From Bacillota bacterium (GTDB lineage Bacteria > Bacillota > Peptococcia > Peptococcales > Peptococcaceae), in the NCBI GenBank assembly GCA_023443145.1, contig JAEZVS010000029.1, forward strand, positions 1 through 13,101: a stretch of 13,101 nt of DNA. Reading direction: 5' to 3'. Shown piece after piece: positions 1-6,707 of this stretch (within the stretch, counting starts at the first letter, position 1; each line of letters begins with the position of its first letter). The position numbers were made by a program, and so were the translations under genes. The notes under the pieces are model-generated. The model searched no databases and had not been told where the DNA came from. It saw only the letters and a program-made list of their open reading frames with translations.

Positions 1-750
1 GAGTTGCATTTGTCCATTCTTATTGAGAAGATGCGCCGCGAAGGCTTGGAATTTCAAGTATCAAAGACACAGGTGATTATGCGGGAAGAAGATGGGGTTC
101 TTAGGGAACCTTTTGAATATGTTACCCTTGATATACCGGAAGAATATTTGGGTGCCGTGATGCAGGAAATGAGCCACCGCCACGGTGAGATGAGGAATAT
201 GACCAATACGGCATCTCAAGTGCGTGTGGAATATATTGTACCTACCCGAGGATTGGTGGGCTTTCGCACCGTTTTCCTGACCGATACCCATGGATATGGC
301 GTAATGAATGCCTCCTATGAAGAACATCGCCCCTTTGTGGGGTTTATGGAATCCCGTCGCAGCGGTGCTTTGGTGGTGTTTGAAGACGGTGTGACCACTG
401 CCTATGGGCTAAAATCTGCCGAAGAGCGCGGAACGCTTTTTGTGGGATCGGGCCTTGACGTTTACGAGGGCATGATCATAGGCGAATCCAATCGTGATCA
501 AGATATTGCCGTGAACGTGTGTAAAGGGAAAAAACTCACCAATACGCGGGCCGCAGGCAAAGACGATGCCATTCAGCTGAAAGGCGCACGCCAAATGTCT
601 CTTGAAGAGTGCATCTCCTTTTTAAATGACGATGAATATTTGGAAGTGACGCCCCAAAGTTTGCGTCTTAGAAAAAAATTCTTGCAAGCCTCCGATCGCG
701 CCAAATATCAAAAACAGAAGAAAATGGCCAAAAATGAATCCAATAGCTGA
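1..750 (+). CDS. typA: Translational GTPase TypA/BipA, C-terminal part (5' truncated by window edge)
   Basis: TypA/BipA is a ribosome-binding GTPase of the EF-G family, involved in ribosome assembly and stress or cold adaptation. Frame 1 is open from the first base and ends with TGA at 748-750, giving 249 residues of a protein that is usually about 610. The G domain and domain II therefore lie outside the window. What is present starts in the EF-G III-like domain (ELHLSILIEKMRREG at residues 1-15 of the fragment), continues through the EF-G V-like domain (EPFEYVTLDIPEEYLG, then MSHRHGEM) and ends with the TypA-specific C-terminal domain (YIVPTRGLVGFRT, later TNTRAAGKDD and EVTPQSLRLRKK). These blocks set it apart from EF-G and LepA. 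The true start is upstream of base 1, so the first ATG inside the window is not a start. The next gene follows after about 40 bp without a visible terminator. Confidence 0.96.
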   Translation, partial: ELHLSILIEKMRREGLEFQVSKTQVIMREEDGVLREPFEYVTLDIPEEYLGAVMQEMSHRHGEMRNMTNTASQVRVEYIVPTRGLVGFRTVFLTDTHGYGVMNASYEEHRPFVGFMESRRSGALVVFEDGVTTAYGLKSAEERGTLFVGSGLDVYEGMIIGESNRDQDIAVNVCKGKKLTNTRAAGKDDAIQLKGARQMSLEECISFLNDDEYLEVTPQSLRLRKKFLQASDRAKYQKQKKMAKNESNS

Positions 751-790
751 TTAAAGTTTTTTATTACTCATGTCATCAAAGGAGAAAACA

Positions 791-1477
791 ATGGCTGGTT
801 TTGACGAAAAATCCAAAGAATATGACGCTTGGTACGATACGACGCTTGGTGCTTTTATCGATGCCCGGGAAACGGAATGTACCTTCGCTTTGTTGCCCCA
901 CGACGTCGGTGCGCACATATTGGATTGTGGATGCGGCACCGGACGCTTTTCCCTGAAGCTGGCGATGCAAGGCTTTCAGGTGGAAGGCATTGACTTATCT
1001 GAACCTATGTTGGCGCATGCCCGTGAAAAGGCGCGCATTGCCGAATGTGACATTAATTTTCGTAAGATGGACATATGTTGTTTGGATTATGCGGACAATA
1101 CCTTTGATGCGGTGGTATCTGTCGCGTTGTTTGAATTTATTCATGACGATAAAAAAGCTTTGGAAGAATGTTTCCGCGTGGTCAAGCCCGGTGGCTATGT
1201 CCTGATCGGTACCATCACTAAAGATTCAAGCTGGGGTGAAGCATATTTGCAACACATGCATCGTGAGGACTCGGTTTTTCATCAGGCCAAATTTAAAACC
1301 CGCGCAGAAATGAAAAGCTTTTTTGCAGACAGGCGTTTGGCAGTGAGAGAGTGTGCCTTTACCGGGCCCGATGCCCCGCTGCATGCGCTTACATTGGAAA
1401 ACGAAGCACGTCTGTCTCGACAGGTGGCAGGAGGCTTTATTTGTCTCCTTTGGCAAAAACCAATACAGGGTGCATAA
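791..1477 (+). CDS. Class I SAM-dependent methyltransferase, substrate unknown
   Basis: A soluble 228-residue protein with a Rossmann-type methyltransferase fold. Motif I (ILDCGCGTGR, residues 43-52) is the SAM-binding loop. GIDLS (67-71) carries the acidic residue expected to bind the ribose hydroxyls. FDAVVSVALFEFIHD (105-119) matches motif IV, and VKPGGYVLIGT (131-141) is the usual post-motif strand. This is the methyltransf_11/25-like pattern seen in UbiE-like and small-molecule methyltransferases. Nothing in the C-terminal third identifies the substrate. An in-frame ATG exists at 770, but a good ribosome site (AAAGGAG, about 778-784) sits 6-7 bases before the ATG at 791, so I take 791. 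It follows typA in the same direction and may be read from the typA transcript. The family is confident; no specific function is claimed. Confidence 0.85.
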   Translation: MAGFDEKSKEYDAWYDTTLGAFIDARETECTFALLPHDVGAHILDCGCGTGRFSLKLAMQGFQVEGIDLSEPMLAHAREKARIAECDINFRKMDICCLDYADNTFDAVVSVALFEFIHDDKKALEECFRVVKPGGYVLIGTITKDSSWGEAYLQHMHREDSVFHQAKFKTRAEMKSFFADRRLAVRECAFTGPDAPLHALTLENEARLSRQVAGGFICLLWQKPIQGA

Positions 1478-1514
1478 TAAATAATAAAAGGAGCAAATAT
1501 TTTCCATATTTTTG

Positions 1515-1544
1515 TTGACGACAGCCACCCTCCTGTTATATAAT
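1515..1544 (+). promoter_or_regulatory. Sigma-A-type promoter for the YkvI-family gene
   Basis: TTGACG at 1515-1520 and a perfect TATAAT at 1539-1544 are separated by 18 bp. This is the best promoter match in the window. It predicts transcription starting near 1550-1552, about 77 bases before the ATG at 1628. It means the membrane-protein gene has its own promoter rather than depending on the methyltransferase upstream. Confidence 0.75.
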
Positions 1545-1546
1545 AG

Positions 1547-1620
1547 CCTTCAACTACAGGTGCTGTTTGAATAAACAACGCCTGTATAAAACAATCTGTT
1601 ATCCTACAGAAAGTTGGAGG
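1547..1620 (+). promoter_or_regulatory. Structured 5' leader, possible three-way junction reaching the Shine-Dalgarno
   Basis: Three helices can be drawn. The closing helix pairs 1547-1555 (CCTTCAACT) with 1612-1620 (AGTTGGAGG), 9 bp including one T-G wobble; its 3' strand contains the GGAGG ribosome site (1616-1620). The second helix pairs 1556-1568 with 1573-1585 (13 positions, one C-A mismatch, one T-G wobble, loop GAAT). The third pairs TCTGT (1595-1599) with ACAGA (1606-1610) around a six-base loop. The joining strands are 0, 9 and 1 bases. This looks like a translation-controlling leader, but it matches no riboswitch class I can name. Caveat: the -10 box predicts a start near 1551, which would remove the first four pairs and leave CAACT-AGTTG, covering only the first G of the ribosome site. 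The base pairs are seen; the regulatory role is inferred. Confidence 0.4.
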
Positions 1621-1627
1621 GGTGTTT

Positions 1628-2779
1628 ATGTCAACAAAAAAAGTACATTTGGCTGCAGCCTTTGGCTTGGCCAGCACTTGGTTTGGGTTGCACTGTGGTG
1701 GCGGATTTGCGACAGGCGCTCAGGGCGTCATTTATTTCACGCAATTTGGCGCTTGGGAGCTGATGACCACCTTGATTTCAGCTGCACTTATGGCCACCTA
1801 TGCTTACACCGTTTGGGATTACGGGCGAGTGGCCGGCACTTATAGTTATCGTCAAACTTATAATTCGTTGTTTGCGCCCTTTGACAAGGTTTTTGCCGGT
1901 ATTCATGAACTTCTTTATTTAACCATCCTTGTTATGGCAATGGGCGGTGTGTTTTCAGGCGCAGCCAATGTGACCATCACTATTTTTCCTCAGTTGAGCT
2001 ACCAAATAGGCGCTGTGTTGGTGGCATTTATTGTTCTTATGCTCACGTTCTTTGGTGAAAATATTTTATTTCGGTTCTCGTCAGTATTGTCAATTGTGTT
2101 GATTACATCCGTTATCACCGTTGCTATAGCCGGGCTTTTGGTTTTCCCGCAGCAGATCGTTCATGTCATCACCCATTGGGAAGTAGGCGATAAAGGTTTT
2201 GCGGCTGCTTTGAAATCGGGCATTATTTATGCTGCATTCCAGTCAACTGTCATGATCGGCACCATCGGAATGGTTAAAAATATGAAGTCGGCCAAGGATG
2301 TAAAAGTGGCCGGAGGATTGGGCTTTTTAATTAATGCCCTGCTGATGATATTGGTATCCACGATGATGCTCGGTTTTTATCCGCAAGTGATGGGTCAACA
2401 GCTGCCGATTAAAACCATCTTAGACGGCATTGGCATTCCGGTGTTGACGTATGTGTATTATTTGGCCCTTTATCTGGCTTGTCTGACAACCGGTATGACC
2501 TTGGTCGGTTCTTTGGTGAAACGCTTCGAAAACTTTGGGATATCCATTGTTCCGAACCATCTTGCACGTACGCGTATTTTAGCAGTTTTCATTGTGTGCG
2601 GATGTTATTTTATTTCGTTGGTCGGTCTTTTGGCGATCATCGGCAAAGGATATGGCATGGTGGGTTATTTGTCGATTCCTTTGGTTTATATTCCAACCAT
2701 GATTTTGGCCCCCATAAAAAAACGCCGCCTTTTGGCAGGTCATCGTGCTGTATCGAGGAATGCGGAAAAAGCTTCGTAA
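1628..2779 (+). CDS. YkvI-family (COG3949-like) multi-pass membrane protein, probable transporter
   Basis: A 383-residue integral membrane protein with about 10-11 hydrophobic segments spread over the whole length. The N-terminal segment (LAAAFGLASTWFG then GGGFATGAQ, about residues 8-32) resembles the glycine-rich broken first helix of the uncharacterised YkvI family, which has a LeuT/APC-like arrangement. The later GTIGMV and FLINALLM regions and a final basic tail (KKRRLLAGHRA) fit a cytoplasmic C-terminus. The substrate is unknown; amino-acid or other small-solute transport is inferred only from the fold. The start is the ATG at 1628, with GGAGG at 1616-1620 seven bases upstream; a GTG at 1622 lies too close to that site. 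The gene is monocistronic: its own promoter and folded leader precede it and a very strong terminator follows. Confidence 0.75.
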   Translation: MSTKKVHLAAAFGLASTWFGLHCGGGFATGAQGVIYFTQFGAWELMTTLISAALMATYAYTVWDYGRVAGTYSYRQTYNSLFAPFDKVFAGIHELLYLTILVMAMGGVFSGAANVTITIFPQLSYQIGAVLVAFIVLMLTFFGENILFRFSSVLSIVLITSVITVAIAGLLVFPQQIVHVITHWEVGDKGFAAALKSGIIYAAFQSTVMIGTIGMVKNMKSAKDVKVAGGLGFLINALLMILVSTMMLGFYPQVMGQQLPIKTILDGIGIPVLTYVYYLALYLACLTTGMTLVGSLVKRFENFGISIVPNHLARTRILAVFIVCGCYFISLVGLLAIIGKGYGMVGYLSIPLVYIPTMILAPIKKRRLLAGHRAVSRNAEKAS

Positions 2780-2797
2780 ATTAGGGATACAATTGCA

Positions 2798-2846
2798 GAA
2801 AAAGTTTGGCCGACTATCGTTTTATGATAGTCGGCCAAACTTTTTC
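2798..2846 (+). terminator. Strong intrinsic terminator after the YkvI-family gene, symmetric
   Basis: A perfect 21-bp inverted repeat (2798-2818 with 2826-2846) encloses a 7-base loop. The GC-rich core GGCCGACTATC is flanked by AAAAA on the left and TTTTT on the right, so it can stop transcription in either direction. It lies 18 bases after the stop codon. The following gene is on the same strand and has its own promoter. Confidence 0.85.
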
Positions 2847-2904
2847 AATGGAGAAATCCGATTGAATAATGGAATAGATGAATAAAAATTTTAATAAAGC
2901 TCTC

Positions 2905-2933
2905 TTTAAAAAATCCGGCACATCCTTTATGAT
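2905..2933 (+). promoter_or_regulatory. Probable promoter for the GH73 gene
   Basis: TATGAT at 2928-2933 is a good -10 box, with TTTAAA (4 of 6 matches) at 2905-2910 exactly 17 bp upstream. The predicted start near 2940 leaves a leader of about 19 bases that includes the ribosome site. The rest of the 2847-2958 gap is AT-rich, and I see no gene or strong structure in it. Confidence 0.5.
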
Positions 2934-2958
2934 AGATTAAAATAGCCTTGGAGAGAGG

Positions 2959-3582
2959 ATGGGCAGAGTGGGCGCAATAAAGTGGGATGTGAACGGAAGA
3001 AAACCGGTGAGGAGAAAAAAATCAAAAAAACGGCACATTCGGCCTCGCGCTTGGGCCCTATTGGCGGTGCTCTTGGTGGCAGTTTTAGGAATATATCAGC
3101 TGTCAAAACCTTCGGGAGATATTTCATCTCAGGCGCCGGAGGCGTATTTTCTTTCTATGTCGGAGTATGCGCAATATTATGGACACCGGCATCATATTTT
3201 TCCTTCTCTCATATTGGCTCAGTCTGCGTTGGAGTCAGATTTCGGTCGTTCAAAGCTTTCTAAGGATTATCATAATTACTTTGGTATTAAACAAACGGGA
3301 CAGGAACCAGCGGTATCGTTTGAGACTTTAGAAAGCGATGGGAGTAAGTATTATGGCATCAATGCCAATTTTCGTGCATATGCGTCTGTAAGAGAATCGG
3401 TGGCAGACTATGCACATCTTATAGCAGGTTTGCCGCGCTACGACGGTGTGGTGCGCGCACAAACGCCGGAAGAGGCGGCTTATGCGCTGGTGCGTGGCGG
3501 ATATGCAACGGATCCCGCCTATGCGGAAAAAATCATTCATATTATTCACGAGTATGATCTGACGCGGTTTGACGACCAATAA
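2959..3582 (+). CDS. Membrane-anchored GH73 beta-N-acetylglucosaminidase (peptidoglycan hydrolase)
   Basis: GH73 enzymes (FlgJ C-terminal/LytG/AcmA type) cut the glycan strands of peptidoglycan between GlcNAc and MurNAc. This 207-residue protein starts with a very basic cytoplasmic segment (RRKKSKKRH, 18-26). One hydrophobic helix follows (about 31-46), with no signal-peptidase or lipobox site that I can see, so it is probably an uncleaved signal anchor. The catalytic domain fills most of the rest: ILAQSALESDFGRS (85-98) carries the expected catalytic Glu92, followed by YHNYFGIK, the FRAYASVRESVADYAHLI block and GGYATDPAYAEKI, all typical of the family. No LysM or SH3 wall-binding domain is present, so the enzyme probably works close to the membrane. 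The ATG at 2959 is chosen because GGAG at 2950-2953 lies five bases upstream. It converges on uppP, another envelope gene. Confidence 0.88.
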   Translation: MGRVGAIKWDVNGRKPVRRKKSKKRHIRPRAWALLAVLLVAVLGIYQLSKPSGDISSQAPEAYFLSMSEYAQYYGHRHHIFPSLILAQSALESDFGRSKLSKDYHNYFGIKQTGQEPAVSFETLESDGSKYYGINANFRAYASVRESVADYAHLIAGLPRYDGVVRAQTPEEAAYALVRGGYATDPAYAEKIIHIIHEYDLTRFDDQ

Positions 3583-3609
3583 AAAAACCTCCCGAAGGAG
3601 GGATGTTTT
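3582..3609. terminator. Shared bidirectional terminator between the GH73 gene and uppP
   Basis: CCTCCC (3588-3593) pairs with GGAGGG (3597-3602) around a GAA loop. On the left the run of A bases gives seven T bases when read on the minus strand, a strong stop for uppP. On the plus strand the hairpin is followed by ATGTTTT, a weaker stop for the GH73 gene. It begins at the GH73 stop codon and reaches into the uppP stop codon (3608-3610), so the convergent genes are packed with almost no spare bases. Confidence 0.8.
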
Positions 3610-4429
3610 AACCGGCGATGAAAAAATAAAGCAACACCACGGCGCCCAACACAATGCGGTAATATCCAAAGGGTTTAAAGTCGTTGTGTTTTAAATAGCC
3701 CAATAAAAATTTAATGGCAATAATCGATACCACAAATGCGGTGACCATACCCACCAATAAAATAAACAATTCATAAGCGCTGAGTACAAAACCGAATTTG
3801 ACCAATTTTAACAAACTGGCGCCAAACATAACCGGTATGCTCATGAAAAAGGAAAATTCAGTGGCGATATAACGAGAGGTGCCTGAAAGCATCCCGCCAA
3901 TGATTGTTGAACCTGACCGGGATGTGCCGGGAATTAAAGAGAGCACTTGAAAGCAACCTATTTTTAAGGCGTCTGTGTAGGTGAGACTGTTAAAATCAGC
4001 GACGCGCGGCTTTTTGTTACGGTTTCGATTTTCAATCACGATGAACAGTACACCATAAGCGATGAGAGCAACGGCAACAACAATATAGTTGTAAAAATGG
4101 GCTTCCAACCAGTCGTTTAAAGGCAGTCCAATGAGGGCAGCCGGCAAACAACCGATGAGGGTTTTAAACCAAATTTGCCAGGTGTCTTTTTTTTCTTGCG
4201 CTGATTTTACCGTGGAAAAGGGATTCAGTTTATGAAAATAAAGAACACATACGGCCAATATGGCGCCAAGTTGGATGACCACTAAAAACATATCCCAAAA
4301 AGCAGGGGAGACATTCAATTTCAGGAACTCTTCAATCAATATCATGTGCCCTGTGCTGGAAATGGGGAGCCATTCCGTTATACCTTCTACAATACCTAAA
4401 ATAATAACTTTAATCATTTCAATGAACAC
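3608..4429 (-). CDS. uppP: Undecaprenyl-diphosphatase UppP (BacA)
   Basis: UppP removes one phosphate from undecaprenyl pyrophosphate, recycling the lipid carrier used for peptidoglycan and other wall polymers. Extra UppP activity gives bacitracin tolerance. The 273-residue protein is a normal-length multi-pass membrane enzyme. The first signature, [15 protein letters not shown] (15-29), holds the E-x3-E pair (Glu15, Glu19), the serines and His28. The second, [10 protein letters not shown] (167-176), holds the key Arg171. The conserved [11 protein letters not shown] segment follows the first signature. I choose the GTG at 4429 over upstream in-frame ATG codons because AAAAGGAGG (4437-4445 on the minus strand) lies seven bases before it and the family begins at about this point. 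The gene has its own promoter, diverges from the phosphoesterase and converges on the GH73 hydrolase. Confidence 0.95.
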   Translation of the reverse strand: MFIEMIKVIILGIVEGITEWLPISSTGHMILIEEFLKLNVSPAFWDMFLVVIQLGAILAVCVLYFHKLNPFSTVKSAQEKKDTWQIWFKTLIGCLPAALIGLPLNDWLEAHFYNYIVVAVALIAYGVLFIVIENRNRNKKPRVADFNSLTYTDALKIGCFQVLSLIPGTSRSGSTIIGGMLSGTSRYIATEFSFFMSIPVMFGASLLKLVKFGFVLSAYELFILLVGMVTAFVVSIIAIKFLLGYLKHNDFKPFGYYRIVLGAVVLLYFFIAG

Positions 4430-4454
4430 AGCGTTACCTCCTTTTGATTTCTTT

Positions 4455-4483
4455 ATTTTAAGGCTTCGAGAGGCCATATTCAA
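4455..4483 (-). promoter_or_regulatory. Promoter for uppP
   Basis: Read on the minus strand, TTGAAT (4478-4483) and TAAAAT (4455-4460) are spaced by 17 bp. The predicted start near 4448 gives a leader of about 19 bases that contains just the ribosome site AAAAGGAGG. I see no extra operator in the 80-bp divergent gap, and no equally good plus-strand promoter for the phosphoesterase. Confidence 0.6.
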
Positions 4484-4509
4484 GCTCAAGCTTTTTAGAA
4501 AGGATTGTT

Positions 4510-5238
4510 ATGTCTGAAAAAATAATAAAAATATGGGCCATCGGCGATCTTCATCTGTCTGTAGGGCTTGCGCCGGATAAGGCCAAACCGATGAATATAT
4601 TTGGAAGCAAATGGCATCATCACGATCAGACCATTGCAGATAACTGGCGGGCAAGGGTGCATGCTGATGATATTGTACTGATACCGGGAGATATTTGCTG
4701 GGCCAATAAGCTTTCAGATGCCTTGCACACGATCGAATGGCTGCATCAATTGCCTGGCCGAAAAGTGATACTTCGCGGCAATCATGACAACTGGTGGCAA
4801 AGCATCAATCGGCTGAGAGAATCTCTTCCCGAGGATATTTTCGCCATTCACTTTGATAGCGTGGTTATCGATGACATTGCCTTTTGTGGTGCTCGCGGTT
4901 GGAGCTTTGTTGATGACATTGGCATTGAGCACCAAGATAAGATGATGAATCGTGAACTTTTGCGCTTGGAATCGAGCTTAGCGGATTTGCCTTCATTTGC
5001 TCGTGCAAAAATTGCGCTCATGCATTTTCCGCCATTTCCCGGGCCCGGACATTCCAGCGATTTTGTTGACCTCTTACTGGCCCACCGCATTGATTGCTGT
5101 GTATATGGCCATTTGCACGGCGTTGAAGCCAGTCGCTACAAAAAAATCACAGTAAAAAATACAGAATTTCATCTTGTATCGGCAGATTATCTTGATTTTT
5201 CCCCTATGAATATTTATAATGTGAGTATAGAAAGATGA
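4510..5238 (+). CDS. Calcineurin-like metallophosphoesterase, COG1768-type
   Basis: A soluble 242-residue phosphohydrolase of the calcineurin-like fold. All five metal-binding blocks are visible in order: GDLHL (12-16, Asp13 and His15), GDICW (60-64, Asp61), GNHDNWW (90-96, Asn91 and His92), MHFPP about two thirds along, and YGHLHG near the end. The tight set GDLHLS, PGDICWA and RGNHDNWW with this length fits the predicted-phosphohydrolase group COG1768. The physiological substrate is not established, so only a dinuclear metal phosphoesterase activity is inferred. No signal peptide or membrane segment is seen. The ATG at 4510 follows AAAGGA (4499-4504) by five bases. No clear promoter is seen just upstream. 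The last 50 bases of the gene carry the cydA promoter. Confidence 0.85.
   Translation: MSEKIIKIWAIGDLHLSVGLAPDKAKPMNIFGSKWHHHDQTIADNWRARVHADDIVLIPGDICWANKLSDALHTIEWLHQLPGRKVILRGNHDNWWQSINRLRESLPEDIFAIHFDSVVIDDIAFCGARGWSFVDDIGIEHQDKMMNRELLRLESSLADLPSFARAKIALMHFPPFPGPGHSSDFVDLLLAHRIDCCVYGHLHGVEASRYKKITVKNTEFHLVSADYLDFSPMNIYNVSIER
5192..5220 (+). promoter_or_regulatory. Promoter for cydAB, inside the end of the phosphoesterase gene
   Basis: TTGATT (5192-5197) and a perfect TATAAT (5215-5220) with a 17-bp spacer lie within the last 50 bases of the phosphoesterase gene. The predicted start near 5227 gives a leader of about 77 bases. A small dyad, ATGAC (5235-5239) and GTCAT (5247-5251), falls just after the start and could be an operator. 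No recognisable Rex site (TTGTGA-n6-TCACAA type) is seen. Confidence 0.6.
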
Positions 5239-5303
5239 CCACGGGTGTCATATTAATTGCCGACTCAGTGTAGCAAAACGTGACAGAAACGGAGGAGAAG
5301 CAC

Positions 5304-6707
5304 ATGCTGGATCAATTATTACTGGCTCGATGGCAATTTGCGATCACAACGGTGTATCACTTTTTGTTTGTGCCATTGACGCTGGGGCTGTCCATTTTAG
5401 TGGCAGTCATGCAAACAAAGTACGTCCGCTCTGGAGATCCGAAGTACAAAACCATGACAAAGTTTTGGGGAAAATTATTTGTCATTAACTTCATCATGGG
5501 TGTGGTGACCGGTTTGGTTCAGGAATTCCAGTTTGGGATGAACTGGGCTGGTTATTCTCGTTTTATGGGTGATATTTTCGGCGCACCCTTGGCCGTCGAA
5601 GCCTTGCTTGCATTTTTTATTGAATCTACTTTTTTGGGCATCTGGATTTTCGGTTGGGACCGCTTAAACAAAAAGGTCCATTTGGCAGCCATCTGGTTGG
5701 TGGCCATTGCCTCTAATTTATCGGCCTTATGGATTTTAATTGCCAACTCTTTTATGCAAAATCCGGTGGGATACGAGCTTGTTAAAACCCAAAATGGTTT
5801 TGAAAGAGCGGAAATGGCCAGCTTTAAAGAAGTGGTCACCAATCCCTACGTATTGCATCAATACCCCCACGTGTTTACAGCAGGCCTTTGCACGGCGGCA
5901 TTCTTTATGCTGGGTGTGAGCGGCTATCATTTGATGAAACGTAAAAATTTACCGGTTTTTCGTTCATCCTTTAAATTGGCTGCAGCGGTTGCACTGGTGG
6001 CATCTCTTGCAGTGGCGGGTATCGGACATTTTCAGGGTCAATACTTGGCCAACGAAAAGCCTATGAAAATGGCCGCTATGGAAGCGCTTTGGGAAACACA
6101 GGAAAATGCACCGTTGGCTTTATTTGCCAGCATCAATCAGGATGAACAGAAAAATAATTTTGAAGTGGCCATACCAAATGCGTTGTCTTTTATGGCACAC
6201 AACAGCTTGAGTGAGCCGGTACAGGGTATCAAGAACATTCAGGCAGAATATGAACAAAAATATGGCGAAGGCAACTATATTCCTGATGTATTCTCCATGT
6301 TCTGGAGTTTCCGCCTGATGGTGGGCGCCGGTTCACTTATGGTGCTTTTGGCGTTGTTGGCATGTTTTATTGCTTGGCGCGACAAACTTCTTAGCGGCGG
6401 CTTGGTCAATGGATTTTACAGACTCCTTTTGCCATGCATTGCGTTACCGTATATTGCCAACACCTTTGGTTGGTTTCTGACCGAAATGGGTCGTCAGCCT
6501 TGGATTGTATACGGTCTTCAGAAAACCGCCGACGGGGTATCCACAGTGATGCCGGCCAGCTATGTGCTCATTAGCTTGGTGGGCTTTACGCTGGTTTATT
6601 TGGTGTTGGCTGTGATTGACGTGAAACTTTTGGTCAAAAATGCAAAGAAGATTGACGATGAAGCGAAACAACCCATGGCTGGAGAGGAGGGCTCATTATG
6701 GATTTAA
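5304..6707 (+). CDS. cydA: Cytochrome bd quinol oxidase subunit I (CydA), short Q-loop type
   Basis: CydA carries all three haems of cytochrome bd and oxidises quinol while reducing oxygen to water with high affinity. At 467 residues it has the haem ligands expected from the E. coli enzyme: His19 in VYHFLFVPLTLGLS, Glu99 and Glu107 in the APLAVEALLAFFIE block, His189 in QYPHVFTAGL and Met338 in FRLMVGAG. Glu393 in the TEMGRQPW motif and the Q-loop pair Lys255 and Glu260 are also present. Only about 83 residues separate Lys255 from Met338, against about 141 in E. coli, so this is the short Q-loop class common in Bacillota. I start at the ATG at 5304 because GGAGG (5291-5295) lies eight bases upstream; an in-frame GTG at 5280 would contain that site. 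It overlaps cydB by 10 bases, which suggests translational coupling. Confidence 0.97.
   Translation: MLDQLLLARWQFAITTVYHFLFVPLTLGLSILVAVMQTKYVRSGDPKYKTMTKFWGKLFVINFIMGVVTGLVQEFQFGMNWAGYSRFMGDIFGAPLAVEALLAFFIESTFLGIWIFGWDRLNKKVHLAAIWLVAIASNLSALWILIANSFMQNPVGYELVKTQNGFERAEMASFKEVVTNPYVLHQYPHVFTAGLCTAAFFMLGVSGYHLMKRKNLPVFRSSFKLAAAVALVASLAVAGIGHFQGQYLANEKPMKMAAMEALWETQENAPLALFASINQDEQKNNFEVAIPNALSFMAHNSLSEPVQGIKNIQAEYEQKYGEGNYIPDVFSMFWSFRLMVGAGSLMVLLALLACFIAWRDKLLSGGLVNGFYRLLLPCIALPYIANTFGWFLTEMGRQPWIVYGLQKTADGVSTVMPASYVLISLVGFTLVYLVLAVIDVKLLVKNAKKIDDEAKQPMAGEEGSLWI

Noticed and set aside
770..790. Upstream ATG as the start of the methyltransferase
   Set aside because: It would place the AAAGGAG ribosome site inside the coding region; the ATG at 791 is properly spaced from it.
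1486..1545. Ribosome-site-like AAAAGGAGC followed by a short open frame from an ATT codon
   Set aside because: Only about 15 codons, a very rare start codon, and it overlaps the promoter of the next gene.
1547..1620. T-box or other named riboswitch in the YkvI-family leader
   Set aside because: The leader is far too short for a T-box, and I could not match its helices or loops to a riboswitch class I know; it is kept only as an unnamed structured leader.
1282..1677. Open minus-strand frame of 131 codons across the methyltransferase end and the leader
   Set aside because: It crosses a strong plus-strand promoter and two genes, shows no protein family features and has no ribosome site.
4430..4489. 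Extended N-terminus for UppP from an ATG at 4489
   Set aside because: It would run through the uppP promoter and ribosome site, and UppP proteins begin at about the GTG at 4429.
5239..5303. Rex operator before cydA
   Set aside because: Only a half-site-like stretch (AAAACGTGACA) is present, without the inverted partner.
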